A stretch of 64,000 bases of DNA from Isoetes taiwanensis. Taxonomy: Eukaryota > Streptophyta > Lycopodiopsida > Isoetales > Isoetaceae. The notes under the pieces were generated by a model that searched no databases, had not been told where the DNA came from, and was given only the letters and a program-made list of their open reading frames with translations. Position numbers and translations under genes: made by a program. This document shows positions 35,881 to 50,100 of the stretch, piece after piece. The DNA lies in NCBI GenBank assembly GCA_021234155.1, contig JAJEKV010000057.1, positions 1,662,300-1,726,299 of the forward strand. Reading direction: 5' to 3'. Within the stretch, counting starts at the first letter, position 1, and every line of letters begins with the position of its first letter.

Positions 35881-38800
35881 AGCTTTGGCAAAGTCAAACC
35901 CAAGATAGGCAACTCTGCTGACACATTCTCTGGCCCAATAAAGGGCCATCATAGCTCTGACAACATTAGTCAAATGTTCCTCCGAGGGAACAAACCCGGT
36001 ACCTTACTAATGGAAGAAGTCAACCTGCCAGAGCTTCAACTTCACCTACGCCACGGGGCTTTTCATGGCAATCTTGTACAGGGGACAACAAGGAATGGGT
36101 CTCCAATGCGTGATAATGGTAGAACAGCCTTGGAATCAAGGAAATGCATCGCGTTATTCAAGATCTATCCATTTGAGAGAAGCTGGCGACAACTCAAGAT
36201 ACACTACGGTACAGGACGGGTGGGTGGGTTCGAAGACGTCACATACATGCCTAGCTAAATCTCTGGAGAAGCTCACGCTCCAAAGCTCTCCGCGCTAGTG
36301 GCGGGAAGCAAATAACCGCAGCCCCCAAAGGTGAAGAAGATGCGCGGGGATTTTATTTTTATTTTTGAGAAAAGGAAGGATTATAGTAATCATAACTTAA
36401 GTACATACAAAATAAGGCTGGAAGCATATCGAGGAAAATTAAATATAAATAAAAGCGACCAATTGTCCATTGGCAACTAGAAAATGCTGTCAAAAGCGGT
36501 ATCATCTCACGACCATATGCGAGGATGGAGGGGCGAAGATTTGGGGAAAGTGGTAGAGGAAGCGGCGAGAACATGGGGCGAGGGGCTAAAGTTCATTAGA
36601 AATCAGGGATGGGAAGATCGAGGGGAAAAGGTGTGGCAGCATTAAGGGGCATTGAAAAACAAAGGGGGCCATCGATTAATCTCGACCGGGGAAATTCGGC
36701 GGCGATAGTTCACCAATGGGTACTGGATAATATCCAATAACACACCGGTACCGGCCTCACATCGCCTTTATGGTAATGTACATAGGCCTTAAGCAAGAAG
36801 CGTCTTCGACAAAGCTAGATTGTTGGCTCCAATGAACTTGTGGAGAATGTGTGCATTGTATGCTTCCTTCGGCAGAATTTGGTCGAAGCGTGCTTTCGGC
36901 GGCTTGGCGTCCACGAATGGTGGGTAGGGAGGAATATCATCGGTGCGTTGATCCCGAATACTGAACCACAGCGTTCAAAAAGTGCAATCAAAGGCATTCA
37001 AGTCAATGGAGAGTCGAGGAATGAATTGTAAGAATTTGACTTGAAGAATTTAAATTCACAACCAATCCATTATCAAACTTCTCAATTTAAAGGGCCTTAT
37101 GAGCCATAGCACATCTAACCGAGTTCAAATTGGAAATTGAGCTCATCAATTAAAGGTCACACTTCACGTTTGCGAGCCACGTATTTCTATGTTTTCGGAC
37201 AATCCGCGAGGGCTAATTGTAGGGCGTACAATTGACGTGGAATTACGAATTTGAAAAAGAATTGAGAAATCTTGGTTATGGAATCAATCCGGGGGATTTT
37301 AGGGCACGGTAGAGTCAACCATCTCAAAAATCCACGAGATCCTTTGGCAAGTGAAAATGTGTACCAGTTCATCATGATTGTTAACAAGAGCACTATGGGC
37401 CGATCTTAAAGTTTCTCTTGGAAATCATGTTAATTATTTTCGGGGATAGCATTATGCGGGATGAGCCAAAGAGAACATGTCTTAGGGCATAGGAATTCCA
37501 GCTAGAATGGAGAAATTTTCTTGAAATTCTTGGGAGATAAACTGAAGGGGCATGCTTCGCTTACGGGGGAAGACATGCATGGTAAATCTTGGAGTACTTT
37601 GTAGCTCCTCTTAACCTTGAAAACCAATTCGGGAGATTGACTCTCCCCTTGCCATCTTTGCCTAAGAAGGGGAGTAGGTGAGCACCACTTTCTTATAAAT
37701 TGATCTATGAGAGTAGCACCCCCCTCAACTTTTCTTCTTGATCACTTCCCAAGGAATCAATTTTTCCTCATCATCAATGGGGTCTCGACATGCAAAATAT
37801 TAGCCGAGTGCCCGATTTTGTAACATGTAGAGGTGACGGTTAATACCATAGTAGAGTGGGAGGAAGGGCCATCACCGGAGACAAAATATGGAGTATCTCT
37901 CAACCCCGAGATTGGACAATTTGTCATGAGTAAAGAGTTAGCGACCACTTTCTCCCATGCTTTAAGCATACTTCTAAGGAGAGGAAAGTATTAGGCTGCA
38001 CATTTGAACTCATAGAAGCGGGGAATGCGGGAGCTGGTGCTTAAGGGAAGGACTTCCTAAGGGTTTACTTTTATTAATCGGAACCTAATAAAATCCATAG
38101 CGAGGAGATTGGAAACCCGAAATGGCTTTCCACACATTTTATTTAAACGCGGGCACGGAAATAAGGATTTACATCCTAGACCTCGACTTTTACTATGAGT
38201 CGGTGATCGAGGCGAGAAAGGTGTGTACCTTGCCAAATATACTCTTTAATACAACGCTCAATTTTGTTATAGGAAGCCTTGTCGGCAATCAAAGCGAGAA
38301 GAAATAGACATGGCTACTAGCAAGGAGGATTGGCTTGTCGAGAATCCTCGAGCGGAGAGCGGCGTACATACCTCGCAAATCGGCGGAATCCTCTAAAGTC
38401 CGGCCATCCGGTATCACCTACATATACTGTGTCCTCAAATTGTTGGGTTGAATCTCTTTTTAATATCTTGACTGACATGAAAAATAATATTATGTTAAAT
38501 TTACGGTTTCATCATTGAAAGCACGTTAAAGCGATTGATGCGGCGGGGTAGTAGTATGGAGCAGCAACAATTTTGAGTAATTTAGGTTATGGTTGTCTAG
38601 CATGTTAAGCATAAAAAGAGAGGTTCAACAAGTTGATGATAGAGATATAGAAGTTTTTGATGAAAGAGATGGATTGGCCGGTTGATTATTCAATCTCTAA
38701 CCGCAGGAGGTCTTTGTATCTTGGAATATGATCGATCAGCGAGACAAAGGAAGGTCTTGTATCACCGAAATCTGAAGTAGACGATAATGATAAGTAATAT

Positions 38801-39477
38801 TCAAAGTTTATCCAATGTTTTATCACGATATTAATGTATCCAATACAAAAGGATATTGTGCGGACCAACATATACATGTTATTATTAAATCACAGCATTT
38901 CAAAAATACTTTTGCACCATTCTAAAGATATACAAATCTGCCTTGCATGATAGGAAGTGGGAAAGAAATATTCGCGGCCTTGGCGCGGCATCGCTCTTGT
39001 AGTTTTAACTAAGATTACGGAATTCGGGCTTATCACAATTAAACACTTTGTGTACATCGTCTTATTTATTAAAAGCGACAATATCTAGAAAAAGTACCTC
39101 AGTTCTTCACGGCATTATAGGTTTGCCCGACCAAGCGATTCGACCAAAACCATCGGTGCTCCAAGGTCAACAACAACACCATACTCAGTTACGCAGAAGT
39201 AATGGATTCGGAGATTCGATACCAAAGTCTTAACAACGACTTGTTAGGAGTAGAAAAATGTTTGCTAGGCCAAATGCATTATCTTTAAGATGCACAGTTG
39301 TCTAACAACCCTTTATATCCTGAATAGCTGATGGCGTGGTTGATATGGCGGAATAAGACCAACCTTATCCTTCCTCCTGCTTTACCTTGCGAAGATTAGA
39401 ATGATAATTTAGTGGCATCTATTTGCGGTGGCGAGATAGATGAATAGATAGATAGTATTTTAACGTCCATACTAGAA
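35881..39477. other. Intergenic, no gene recognised
   Basis: 35.9-36.3 kb reads as ordinary sequence; from about 36.4 kb gcgg/cgag words become frequent. On the minus strand near 37969-37757, a fragment CYKIGHSANILHVETP resembles a CCHC zinc knuckle with lost cysteines and could be a decayed gag or DUF4283-type fragment. The rest has no recognisable coding signal. Confidence 0.35.
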
Positions 39478-39600
39478 GCGACATCCAACAAGACATACTA
39501 GCTGACCACACCACACTACATTGCTCGGTTAAGCCGCAGGCGACATCAACAAAGACATGTGACCACACACCACACACTACATTGCTTTCGGTTAGATTTT
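39478..39600. repeat. Tandem duplication, two units of about 61 bp
   Basis: Unit 1 (39478-39538) and unit 2 (39539-39600) share gcgacatc, aacaa, agacat, gaccacac, ccacac and actacattgct in order, ending in cggtta. They differ by small indels. Confidence 0.8.
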
Positions 39601-40629
39601 GCCCCAACCACTTTACATTCGTCACGTGGGTTTTGACACCGCGGTTGATGCGATTACAGGCGGTCTCGAACTTCAGAACCTATAGTTACAAAATTGGTGT
39701 GTGTTACCACTAGACTAAACACCCGAGGCGCAATATCATAAACTTACCATGAAGGATGCGCCAAAACGGTAACGGTGCGGCGGACGGGGAAAAGAAATGT
39801 AAGAGATCATTTTCAAAGACGGGAAAACTCAAATGCCGGTATAATCGAGTTGCATATTATTCATGGGTAGTCATATTACGAGCGGGGCACCATTGTTTGA
39901 CCCCTCATTTATCCTATCGTTTTAGGTAGTTAGGAAATGTAAGTATGCTGATAAGGTAGCGGTGTGTATCTAAGAGAAACTACGATGGTTTGCGTTAGAA
40001 GTGAACCATACCTCTCTCAAAATACAAGAAATCCAAAGGTAAATGGAAAACCAAATGCCTCTGGCCCGGTGAATATTGTTGTGAGCATCTTTGCATTTTC
40101 TTCACAAATGCACAAATAGTAAACTTAGCATCTGCTCCTACGGTTGATATTTATACCTGGTTGAGACTTATAGGCATCCACGGGATGCATAAGAGTTTAA
40201 AGGCGGCGGAGCAATTGAGTAGCTAAATGACAAAAGTATGTAGGGAGGAGCTACGCACAACAATTTCAATTCGACAAACATGGAATAGCTAGGCTACAAA
40301 GAAGAAACAAATACCAAATTCTTTTTGCAAAATAATTAAAGGCATGGTCGAACCATGTAAACCATAGCCTTTCCCGGCATGGAAAATCTAGTCCTTTTGT
40401 GCTTCTATTGATGTTATAATATTCATTTTTCATCACCGTGACACTTGATGCGACTGCGTGAGGATCACCCGAAGATTTTTGTTATCTTTCAAGGAAGGCA
40501 TAACTAGGGAATCCCTTTGGGTACCCTCCGCAGTTAGACTCTAATAACTTTCTGCCGGTGTATGCGGTGAGAATTGCTGTAATCACGATAGAGTTGTGGT
40601 GGCTTAGCGCGGAACATAGACTAGTCGGC
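39601..40629. other. Intergenic, no gene recognised
   Basis: No coding motif recognised. It lies directly upstream of the LRR relic and could hold its lost N-terminal part; no signal peptide frame is visible. Confidence 0.4.
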
Positions 40630-41880
40630 TCTCTTGGGCAAGCAATTGGGCACCTCTCATCTCCCAATATCGCACCTTGGTAGCAACAAATTGAAGGGCA
40701 CCATTCCTTCCACCATTGGTAGCCTTGGAGTTCACGGTTCTAGATATGTCATCAACCATCGGCGGGGATATATTCCTTCTTCTCTTGCCACTTGTTCATC
40801 TCTTGTAGAAATTGTTTAGACAATAACCATTTGGCCAGTCAGAAGTCCAGAGGCCTTTGGAAATCTCCTATTTGAAGGTTTATCCGTTAGTATGAAACGA
40901 TCACGTCGGCTTCCTTGAGCAATTTTCCCTTCGTCCCATTTGGCTCAATGATAATCGGTTAACCCCGAGGTGAAATTCCTTGAGAGGTAGGAATTTGTGA
41001 ACTTGAACACTCTAGACATGTCCTATAACAATCTTAATGGAAATATTCCCACTTCTTTTGGTAACTTGTCATCTCTCACAAACCTATGGTTAGGTAACAA
41101 CCCTTTGCTCGGTGGTACAATTCAAAGGGAATTAGGAAAGGCTGAAGCATCTTCAGATCTTTTCTTTATATGGATCTAACAAATTGTGGGACCTCTTCCG
41201 ACAAGCCGTGCAAGCGCACAAAGGCTGGAATGAATTGGACTCTTGCTAATGGAATGCCGGTTCGGGCCTTTCCTTACTTTCTTATCAAAGGCCTTATATG
41301 AGAACAATAGGATTGAGATAGCTATGATCAGCCGGAGACAGCGGTTCCCTTTAGAAATTTGGAATATGACACATCTTACGGATTTGAACATATACAAAAT
41401 TATTGTGGCCTTCTTGGGTGGCTTAAGATTCTTGAAGGTGTTGGAAACATGAAATCCCTACGAGGTGCTAGAATTGGATGGTAATTCTTTTGCGGGGAAT
41501 AAACATGCAGGAAAAGAGTTGAACTTAGCTGGCGGTATGGCGCGATGTAGTTCTTGTAAGTTGGAAGGTAATGTGCCTTCTTCTCTAGGAAAGCACGGCA
41601 ATAAGCAAGCTTTACTTGGCAAATAACATGCTTAGTGGGGTAATCGGAGATCATGAAAGCAGAATTATTACCCGGCAAGGGACTTGTCGGTTTTAACCAC
41701 CGAGAGATACTACAGTGGCTGAAAAGACAATCCTTATATACCATCTCACGGGCAAGTTTTGTGCATCTAGTGACAAAAAAGATTTTCATGGCAAATCCGC
41801 GATGAAGAATGGATTTACTTACATGATTCGCGCATGTCCGGAAACGCGAATCTTGGCGCATTTATAGCTAGTACCATGGC
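40630..41880 (+). pseudogene. Leucine-rich-repeat receptor-like protein relic
   Basis: Plant extracellular LRR proteins use ~24-residue repeats LxxLxLxxNxLxGxIPxxLxx for ligand or co-receptor binding at the plasma membrane. Visible here in changing frames: LGSNKLKGTIPSTIGSLG (40675-40730), LNTLDMSYNNLNGNIPTSFG and LSSLTNLWLGNNPLLGG (40997-41120), IVGPLPTS (near 41180), FPLEIWNMTHLTDLNIY (41345-41395), and KLEGNVPSSLGKHG (about 41558-41600). The repeats are non-contiguous and stops are frequent. No transmembrane segment or kinase domain follows, so whether it was a receptor-like protein or kinase is unknown. Confidence 0.7.
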
Positions 41881-44800
41881 GGTGAGCAAGTAACATAGTG
41901 AACCGTAACATGGCTCCTATGTGATGAAAGAACCAAATGGCTCCGATCTTTGGAACTTCAAAACCATATTCACAGCCATTGCACAAACCAAGCAGTAGAA
42001 ACTCTACTCACACCAAAATCATTAAAAACAAATTTGTTATAGTCGGCAAATAACCGACATGAAATCCATTAGGATTGGAAGAAAATATACCATCCGCTCC
42101 ATGGCAATTAGAAATCCCAATAAAGATATCCACATGAATGCCACTTGTATTTGCATGCAATTTTCTCCATCGGCCTTTTCGACGGATAAGGAGTGGAAAA
42201 AATGATAATAGAATTATCTAAGATTTTGTATATCGACAAGTTTTCGGTACCAAAATACCTCAAATCATAGAAATCGCCCAAAAAATTCCAAAAAAGGTTT
42301 TTAGTCAGACCTGAAAATCCCAAATTAACAAGATTGGCTGATTGATAAAGGCATAAATATAGGGATTGTAGAGTGAATAGATATAAATCATCGTTGTTGT
42401 GATAGTATTAGCTGCTTTGTTACGCGTTAGAGGCGATCAAAATAGGTCGAGGAAACCTTCGTGCGGATCCTGAGCGGCGACACGGAACCCTTTCGACAAC
42501 ATCGACGAAGAGGGCAACCTTACGGAGGAAACTTCAGCAAAGCAAAGGTCAAGATAGTGCACATGGGAGCTCGACACAAAAATAGAGAGGAACCTACAGA
42601 AAGGATGATTGAGACATCAAGGATAGACACATGAGTTGCCAAGAAAAGCTATGCAACGTAATGGGCATCATGGCAGCACACTACGGATCACATTAAGGAG
42701 GAACATCTCTAGTCAAAGAAATTTTTTCAGAAGTGCCATATTACATTAGGGAAGGGTCCCACATCGGCGACCCAATAATCGCGGCTACACCACCAACAAG
42801 TAGATGACATCAATGGTTTCAAGGGAGATCCAGGGACATATCTTCCTGAGGAAGGGGGCAACTATCCACCGAAATCTGAGGCCCATAGTAGTATCAAATT
42901 TGGAGCTTCAAGCAAAAGTAACGACTAAGAGTTATAAGCCAGAGGATGGGATGCTTCGAGAATAGAATATAGCGAGACCACAATCAACTTCTTCCCGTCG
43001 ATACGATGCCAGAACGTAGCTACATCAACCCGACAACTTTATCTCAAGACCATGACGACCCTCTACCTTAGAGATTGGAGATCAAACACCAACAAGACGA
43101 GGCACCATGAGGGACAAAATACTAGCATTATTAACTAATCAGTCATGATTATAGTCCCTGCACATGGATGCAAATAGACTTTTCTCAGGAAGAGAAGTTG
43201 CACAGTTACAAGTGCTAAAACACTCAACATTGTCATCAGCCTTATAATAGCAGCATGCGATCACCAAGGCAGAGAATTGAATCGACAAGGTCAACACAAC
43301 AATATCAATTCATAGGTTAGAAGAATCATCCTCAAATCTCGTAACCTTCAAGGCAGGATAAGTCAACATGAAAGGATTTATGCGCACATGGCGAGGGCAT
43401 TTCGATCGCCAAGCACCCCATCAGCATACCGCACCCCTAAGTTTTTGTAATTGATTGTGAAGTTTTAAAGGGAATCTTTTGCAGATCAAACCCTATGAAA
43501 CCCTTCTACATTCAGCTCCAGCTCCGGTTTCAAAGCTCAGGCATTTATGAGGCCGATCATTCGCTCCATGATGGATGTAGAGGACCCTATGGAAGATCGC
43601 GAACCCAGAGACCTTTTGCGGTGTAATGATGAAATGCTTGTCCATAAAAGGTATGGTTCATTTTTTTTTCCGGTAATTTGACGCAACTCGTATCAGAAGG
43701 CCCTATGCCTTCTATAGGCGGCTGACTATGAAGATTGGACCTCACGAATTGGAGTTTCATATATGCAGGGTTTGCCAAATGAAGGTAGAGAATCCTTCAT
43801 CACTAACTTGGGATGGCTGTCCCATGTCCAGTTACTTCTTGTTTGCACTAATCAATCAATAAGAATGAAAATAAAAATTATAGAAGTGAGACACAGCGAG
43901 ATTCCATGGCTGACTGCGGGGATTTAGTGCATAAGGTTTACCAATTTGTATTGAAGAATAATGAAAGGCTGGAACTACGCTGCTAGGGGTTTTAGCGGCA
44001 GCACACTAAAGAACTCTTACTAACTCGATAGCTACAAGCGGTTAAGGCAAGATTTAGTGGGGGCTGGGTTACAAATCTCTACAAAGAGGCCAAGAAAAGG
44101 AACACAATTGAGGTTGAGGTTAAATAATCTAGCGGCTGCAGTTTGTACTTTGAAACTAACCAACATGGCTTCGCGGTCCCGAGGATAATGGAAACTTTAG
44201 AATGAACTTAAAAGCAAAGGGGAGATCTGCGAGATGGTTGAGACCAATAGAGAACTGGCGGTTATGATTGTATGGCACGACAACTCTGGCTAAGCGCATC
44301 AGCGGAAGCTAGAAATAAGTTCGCGAGTTTGAAGGAAGTATGCCAGAACCCGAGAGAATTGCATTGATTCGGGTTAGACAGAAGAGGATACCTATGGCCT
44401 TTCATTACTAAGCTGTTTTCTTTAGCGAGGAAAAAAAGATCTCTTTGATAATAGGTCTTTTCTACAAGGTATGATATTAGCAAAATTAAGTTGTCTCTTG
44501 AGATGACAAAAAGAATCATTAGAAGGCTTGGAGACAAGGATAAGCAACCTAAAACATTTAAAATCATTCTTTCGTGCATGAGTCACTAATTAGGCCCTCT
44601 TGGTATTTGGACAATTAGATGGGGCATCACAGTTGTTGGTTGCAAAGTGCATTTGCATTGTGGACATAAGTTCCACTTATTTTGTTTTCAAATATGCATT
44701 GAAAACATGCATTGCATAGTGTTGTGCAAAGAAGACACACTGTTGATTTATACCAAGAGTTAGGTGCCTTGAATTCAAACCGATTGATAGCGGGGAAAGA

Positions 44801-46039
44801 TGAAAGTATGAAGGCTTCGATCAATGTCGGATGAGGAAGATGTAAATTTGTGAGCGTCAAACTCACTAAATTACAAGTGAAAAAAAGATTTACAAGGTCG
44901 ATGAAACAAGCCATCAAAAAGTGAGTTTCATTTATTTCTTTGCTTGCTTTTTGAGTTCTTATTTCATATTAACTAGGAGCATGTATGTTGTGAAGATTAA
45001 GAGTGACCAGGAATTGGAGATTAATGAACGGTATATATTATTTGCATTTCTTGCATTTGAGGGTTCAATTCAAAGTAGATGGTCATAAAGCGATTTGATA
45101 GGTCTTGAAGGGATACAAAGTCGATGTTCCCACCAACAAGACAAAGTGGAAAGGAAAACACGAGATCAAGAAGCCATCAAAGATAACCAAGAAAAAGGCC
45201 TCATCATTGAAGAAGAGCGAGATTGCGAGGAAAAAACAAGGTAGATAGTTGGAGGGATCAAATAAGAATGTGGGATCGCAAAAAATAATAATGTTGGATC
45301 ACGCTAAGAATGTTTACATTTATCTTGAAATTTGTTGGATCGCTGGAAAATGTAAAGCTCCATTTGCTAAAGATAAGAAGTAGATGCAACCATATGTGGG
45401 AATAAAGATGCAACCAGTCCGAGAAGAAGATCTTTGGAACTAACTTGGAGCATACATCTCCAATCAAGATGCGAGGTTGTATTAAAGAGAAGTTTGATGA
45501 AGTGGAGGCCACCACACACCGAATCCAAAGGTAAGATCGTGAGTTGTTTATTTGGTTCAAATAAATATTTTTTTTAAATGGTGTAATTTGGCGGCTACAA
45601 ATTCCGTCAACAATAGTGAGGTCTTCAGTTCAACGGGGATTCTGAACCTTTGGTTCCCAGGGCATGCATTCTAATGCCTTCAATCGAGGCGAGGTTGTTG
45701 TTTTAGCGTGAGCTCAACTTCGTAGGTTTTGAGAAAATAGGTGTTCCCAAATGCTATATCATCAACGGCGAGCAGTGAATGAAGTTCAATCTCGGTAGCA
45801 AAACAAGATCTAAAATAGGCTGAAGAAGATTTTTGAAGCAGAGATGGCGATGACATTACTTTTACCATGGAATAATTTAGGGCTAAACTTAGCTATTTGG
45901 CGATTTTTAGCACATTTCAAAAATTGGCTAAAGTAAAATGGAAAAAATTGGAAAAAATAATTTAGCTTAACTTTTTGGGGACTGCCAACCTTGGGCCTCT
46001 TTGTAAATGTTAGAAATAAAGAGAGTGAAATTTTGTATT
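41881..46039. other. Intergenic, no gene recognised
   Basis: No domain found. A basic Lys-rich frame ends at about 45245 (KKPSKITKKKASSLKK), followed by a few ggatca...aatgt words at 45255-45350 that look like a worn short repeat; neither is enough to call a gene. Sequence at 42.5-43.4 kb is cleaner in style than on either side. Confidence 0.35.
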
Positions 46040-46400
46040 GTTTAGTTAAACCATAGAAACTTTTAGAATGAATTCGAGGCTAGTTTGGTATCATCATCCT
46101 AGTTCATATGAAATATATGGTTAATAGTTTAGTTCTAGCATTATGAGATCAATTTGAGTCCTTGACTTTGCTGGTTAGCATTACTTTAGAATGTTTTCTG
46201 AAAAATGACAAAATAAATTGGAATATGATGGCAGTTATAGTAATTTGGCTTAATATTTTATATTGGCCACACCATAGAAAGTTTTGGGGTGATGTTTGGG
46301 TTATTAGCTAAACGCTAGAAAGTATGAGAGGAAAAATGTGTAGAGTTTAGCTAAACCATAGAAAGCTTTGGGATTAATATTGAGCAAGTTTAGCTAAAGT
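46040..46400. repeat. Degenerate motif array (tttagctaaaccatagaaa)
   Basis: The motif gtttag-taaaccatagaaa followed by a 'ttttggg-tgat' block recurs near 46047, 46270, 46305 and 46345 with unequal spacing. Related 'ggctaaa/gcgatttt' words extend back to 45890 and also appear near 13.65-14.3 kb. Confidence 0.5.
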
Positions 46401-47149
46401 CATTCTGGCTAATAAAAATATCGTTAGTAATTTATTCAACTGCACCGGTTGTTGGCATTAGATGAACCTGAGGCAATTTTTGTGGCGGTTTATCTGATAG
46501 CCCAAATTTTGTTACATCAACTACTTGTGTAAAAGACCACTATTATAAATCTGTTCTCTCTACTTGTTCTTGTCATGTAGTTTTTCCATTAAGTTCTACA
46601 GAGCTGCCAATACCAAAGAATCAGAATATTTAGAACAAATTTTCTACAGAATATTTAGAACAAAATAAGGTTGTTCTAAAGTTTGTAGAGTTTATTCTAA
46701 ATATGGAGCATGATATGAACACTGTGAATGTGTGTAAATCATAGGGTCATTAGCATACTACTATCTTCATTGCAAAATATCACAGGTATATTGGCACATT
46801 AACTCAGTATGAAGTTGCTTTAACAACAAATAACAACACCCTAAACATGTCGAGCTTAAAAGTATAATAAGTTAGGCAATTAGATTGTTTGCTAAAGCAA
46901 CATAACACATGGTACAAAAACTCTGCTACATAATTGCAAGCATATCTGCTTCAAAACTACTCTTCATAACTCAACTAGTAGCGGTGCTTGACGTTGTAGG
47001 TATTCGTTGAAGTTTGTAAATGTTTTATTGCAATAAAATGTGTGCGGTAAGCTTTTATTATTGGAATAAAAATATTCAAACATAGTTATAGTGCCCAGTC
47101 TTTGGCGGGTATTAGTACAATATACAAGGAATCTATAGAAACTAAAGGA
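46401..47149. other. 3' flank of the Helitron relic
   Basis: In the Helitron's orientation (minus) this is downstream of the helicase C-terminus, where a hairpin and CTRR end would lie. I could not fix either. A short repeat 'ttctacagaatatttagaacaaa' (in parts: ttctacagaa, tatttagaacaaa) occurs twice at about 46625-46665. Confidence 0.4.
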
Positions 47150-50100
47150 GATATATCATCCCATAGAATTTCTTTGTAGACCCCATTTGGAGTGAACCTC
47201 CTTTTGTTTTTAGCGGTGCTCCTTGTCTTGGGTTTCTTGGCAGATGTATACCTTCCTCCGTGTGTAGTGCACCTTGAGAATCTGCGACATAGAGCTGGCG
47301 GGTGTGCAAATCTTGCGGAGTTGGTAGGTAGATGCCAGCGGGGTCATTAGTATCGCTTAGACTTTGTTTATAGTCATCGAGAATGCAAATTCATGCAGAG
47401 AACTACCAGCGAAGTGGAGGGAGGATATTATCACGATGGCTCAATGTTATCCTTGGTATGAGGACGCGTGTTCCTTTGTAGGTGCCGATGATTATCTACG
47501 CACCTATGATTCTTAGATGGCAGCTTTGATTACGAATTTGGGTGCCATTAGAGACCGACCTTTAGGACTCATGTTTCTGAGTAGGAGGATGATGGCACGA
47601 ATCCTTGATGTGTAACTTATCGCGGTGGCATGCCGAAGAGTCGGTGGTTGATGAACTTCGGTTAAATCCCTTGTAGCATCTTAAGCATACGCAATGATGG
47701 CATCTATACTTGTTAATGCATTATGGAGTTGTCCATTCAACCTTGAAAGGACCTTATTGATTCGTATCTTCATTCTTTGGAGTCAAGATGGCCTTGTTAC
47801 AATAGGTGCACATTGCCTCTATTATTTCCTTCTTAGAAGATCTTTGTCCGATCAAAATTAGTCTTCTACACCACTTTGCGCATTCTTCGAGGTATCTCAA
47901 CCAAGTCGCTTGTCCGAGTCGACTCATTGTTCATCCGTTCCCCATTACCGGTCGTAGCAGCCAATTTGAGAAAGATTTGCTTTCGTCTTTCGACCATGTT
48001 TTTGTGTTAATAGCTTGTGGGTTTTGAAATTAATGCAATGGGTTTCTCTTGACTACGCAGAGATGATTTCTGTCTTTGTTGCAAAGCGATCCGCGAGGCA
48101 ATTGTTGGCCGAATGCGCCGCCCGGTGAGGCATTATCATTCCCAAGCGATGCATCATCTTGGTATCTCCGTAGAACCATCGTGGCGGTGAGTGCTTGCGT
48201 ATGTGTCATCCCATTTCATCCCATATCATGATGCTAGCGTTTCTAAGTACCTACGCTTGTTGGCTTATTAAGCCTTGATCGCGAGAGGTTACCTCTTATT
48301 GAGGGTTGAGTGGTAACGAGCGTCGAATGAACTGTTTGTGCTCCTTTCAATAGGAAATTTTGGCAGTACTGTGTCCAAACTCTTGATACAACACCCGCGC
48401 ATCCTCTTGGTATGCGATCGTTGAAGAGGAATGTTTTGCACGTGCCTCTGAGCCATCCACATTGATACCTTGGTGTGATCTTTGGCTGATTGCATCGAGG
48501 ATAATGTCGTATATTACAACTCCTATTGAGCTTGTACGTGGATTTTCTTGCCCTTCTTTCAACTCCTTTTACATGAAGGTGGGTTCATTTGGGGAGATTG
48601 CCTAGAATGTCTATCATTAGTTACGGCGGGTCAAGTTCTTTGTGTGCAGCCACTCATCTGAAAGATGTCGTCGGTATCAGCCCGATTGCATGGTTATAAG
48701 CACGCTCTGGTGGCATCTTCCGTTAGTGATCTTACATCGGTGTCCTTGAAGGGTCCATAGCCGCATTGGATCTTGTGGGTCATTGTATAGACAAATGAAT
48801 CACAGATATGCTGGCGTATTTGCAAGCATTGGAAGATGCTTTCGCGTCTTAAAGCGTCTTCTCCACTTTCGTCGTCTTCAATGGCCGAGCTCTTTGGCTT
48901 GACTTCCTTGAAAGTCCGAACATAGTTTCCCGTGGCAGTGCGCATGTGTTCGAAGCTGGTTGCACCCTTGATATGTAGCAGCGAGACGGAGGTAATAAGC
49001 GCTCACCGTCCTTAGAGACTCCGCAGCACATCCGTGTGATGACTTGAACTTCCCCTCCGCTTTTCCGGGAGACGTCTAAGCGTGAATGTGTAATCTTGGG
49101 GATTTGGATAAGTGTATTCACGTCTTGGTGAGTCGTGCTGATGAGCTCTCCCGAGACCATCACCCGTTAACTTGATGTTAAGCTTTGCATCTGTAGTGCT
49201 TTCAGTAAGCATGCTTTCATAGCCTTCTGATAATAGAGCGGCTTGGTTGTTGTGAGTGTGAGCAGGTAGCACAGTATGCTGTGTGGGAGTTGCCATGCAT
49301 CTTGTACCGTATAGCCTCCACATTGCTTCAATTGAGAGGCAGTATCTCGTGTCAAGGTGCTCCACCTCGTCCCAATTGAGTATGGGCGTGGATTCTATCA
49401 GGTTCTTGGTGACTGTGATGGATGCCGATCGTGCCCTTTATGGATGTATTATAGATATGCTGTATAGCGCTAAAACAACATTCTACATTGATATGTGCTT
49501 CATATTTTCAGCGATAGCAGTTGTGAGGGAACTATCCATACGGTATCAGCAGGCGTGTTGCCCCTCATGATGGCCCGTCCGTCTTACATACTTTCTGGGT
49601 AGCCATTTGTGATGACTTTGGTATTGTCCATTGAATGGCTGGAAATCCTTTGTGCATTCCTTCGTTGGATTGCCTTCCTTGGCTTGCATGCAAAGGAGCA
49701 TTTGGGTTAGGGGCGCCGCATGGACCATGGACCATATGCTTGATAGCGATGTTTTGCAGTTGCAAGTTTACAGGCCGGGATCTAGGTAACATAATCTTGT
49801 CAATGGCATATTATTCGGATCTTGTCTTCTTGTTAAAGGAATCATGAGGGTAAGCGTTAATGGCAGAGCCTGAATTTCTGGAACTCTATACGTATCGTGT
49901 GCGCCTTCACCTTGCCCAAGATATCATTTTTCAAAGAGGTAGGTAGGAGAATGCTTTGAGTTTTGTGTGAAATACAGCGTCTGACCGTCTGGCCTATCAT
50001 GTGGGTATTGTCCGAGCGTGATTGTATCTAATCTCTACCCAATTTGGGTTGGAATGATAAATGTTACAAAGAGGTCAGCTTTGCCAAATCTTGGATCAAG

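Noticed and set aside
45090-45247. Lys-rich nuclear protein tail
   Set aside because: Low-complexity basic frame without a start, upstream exon or domain.
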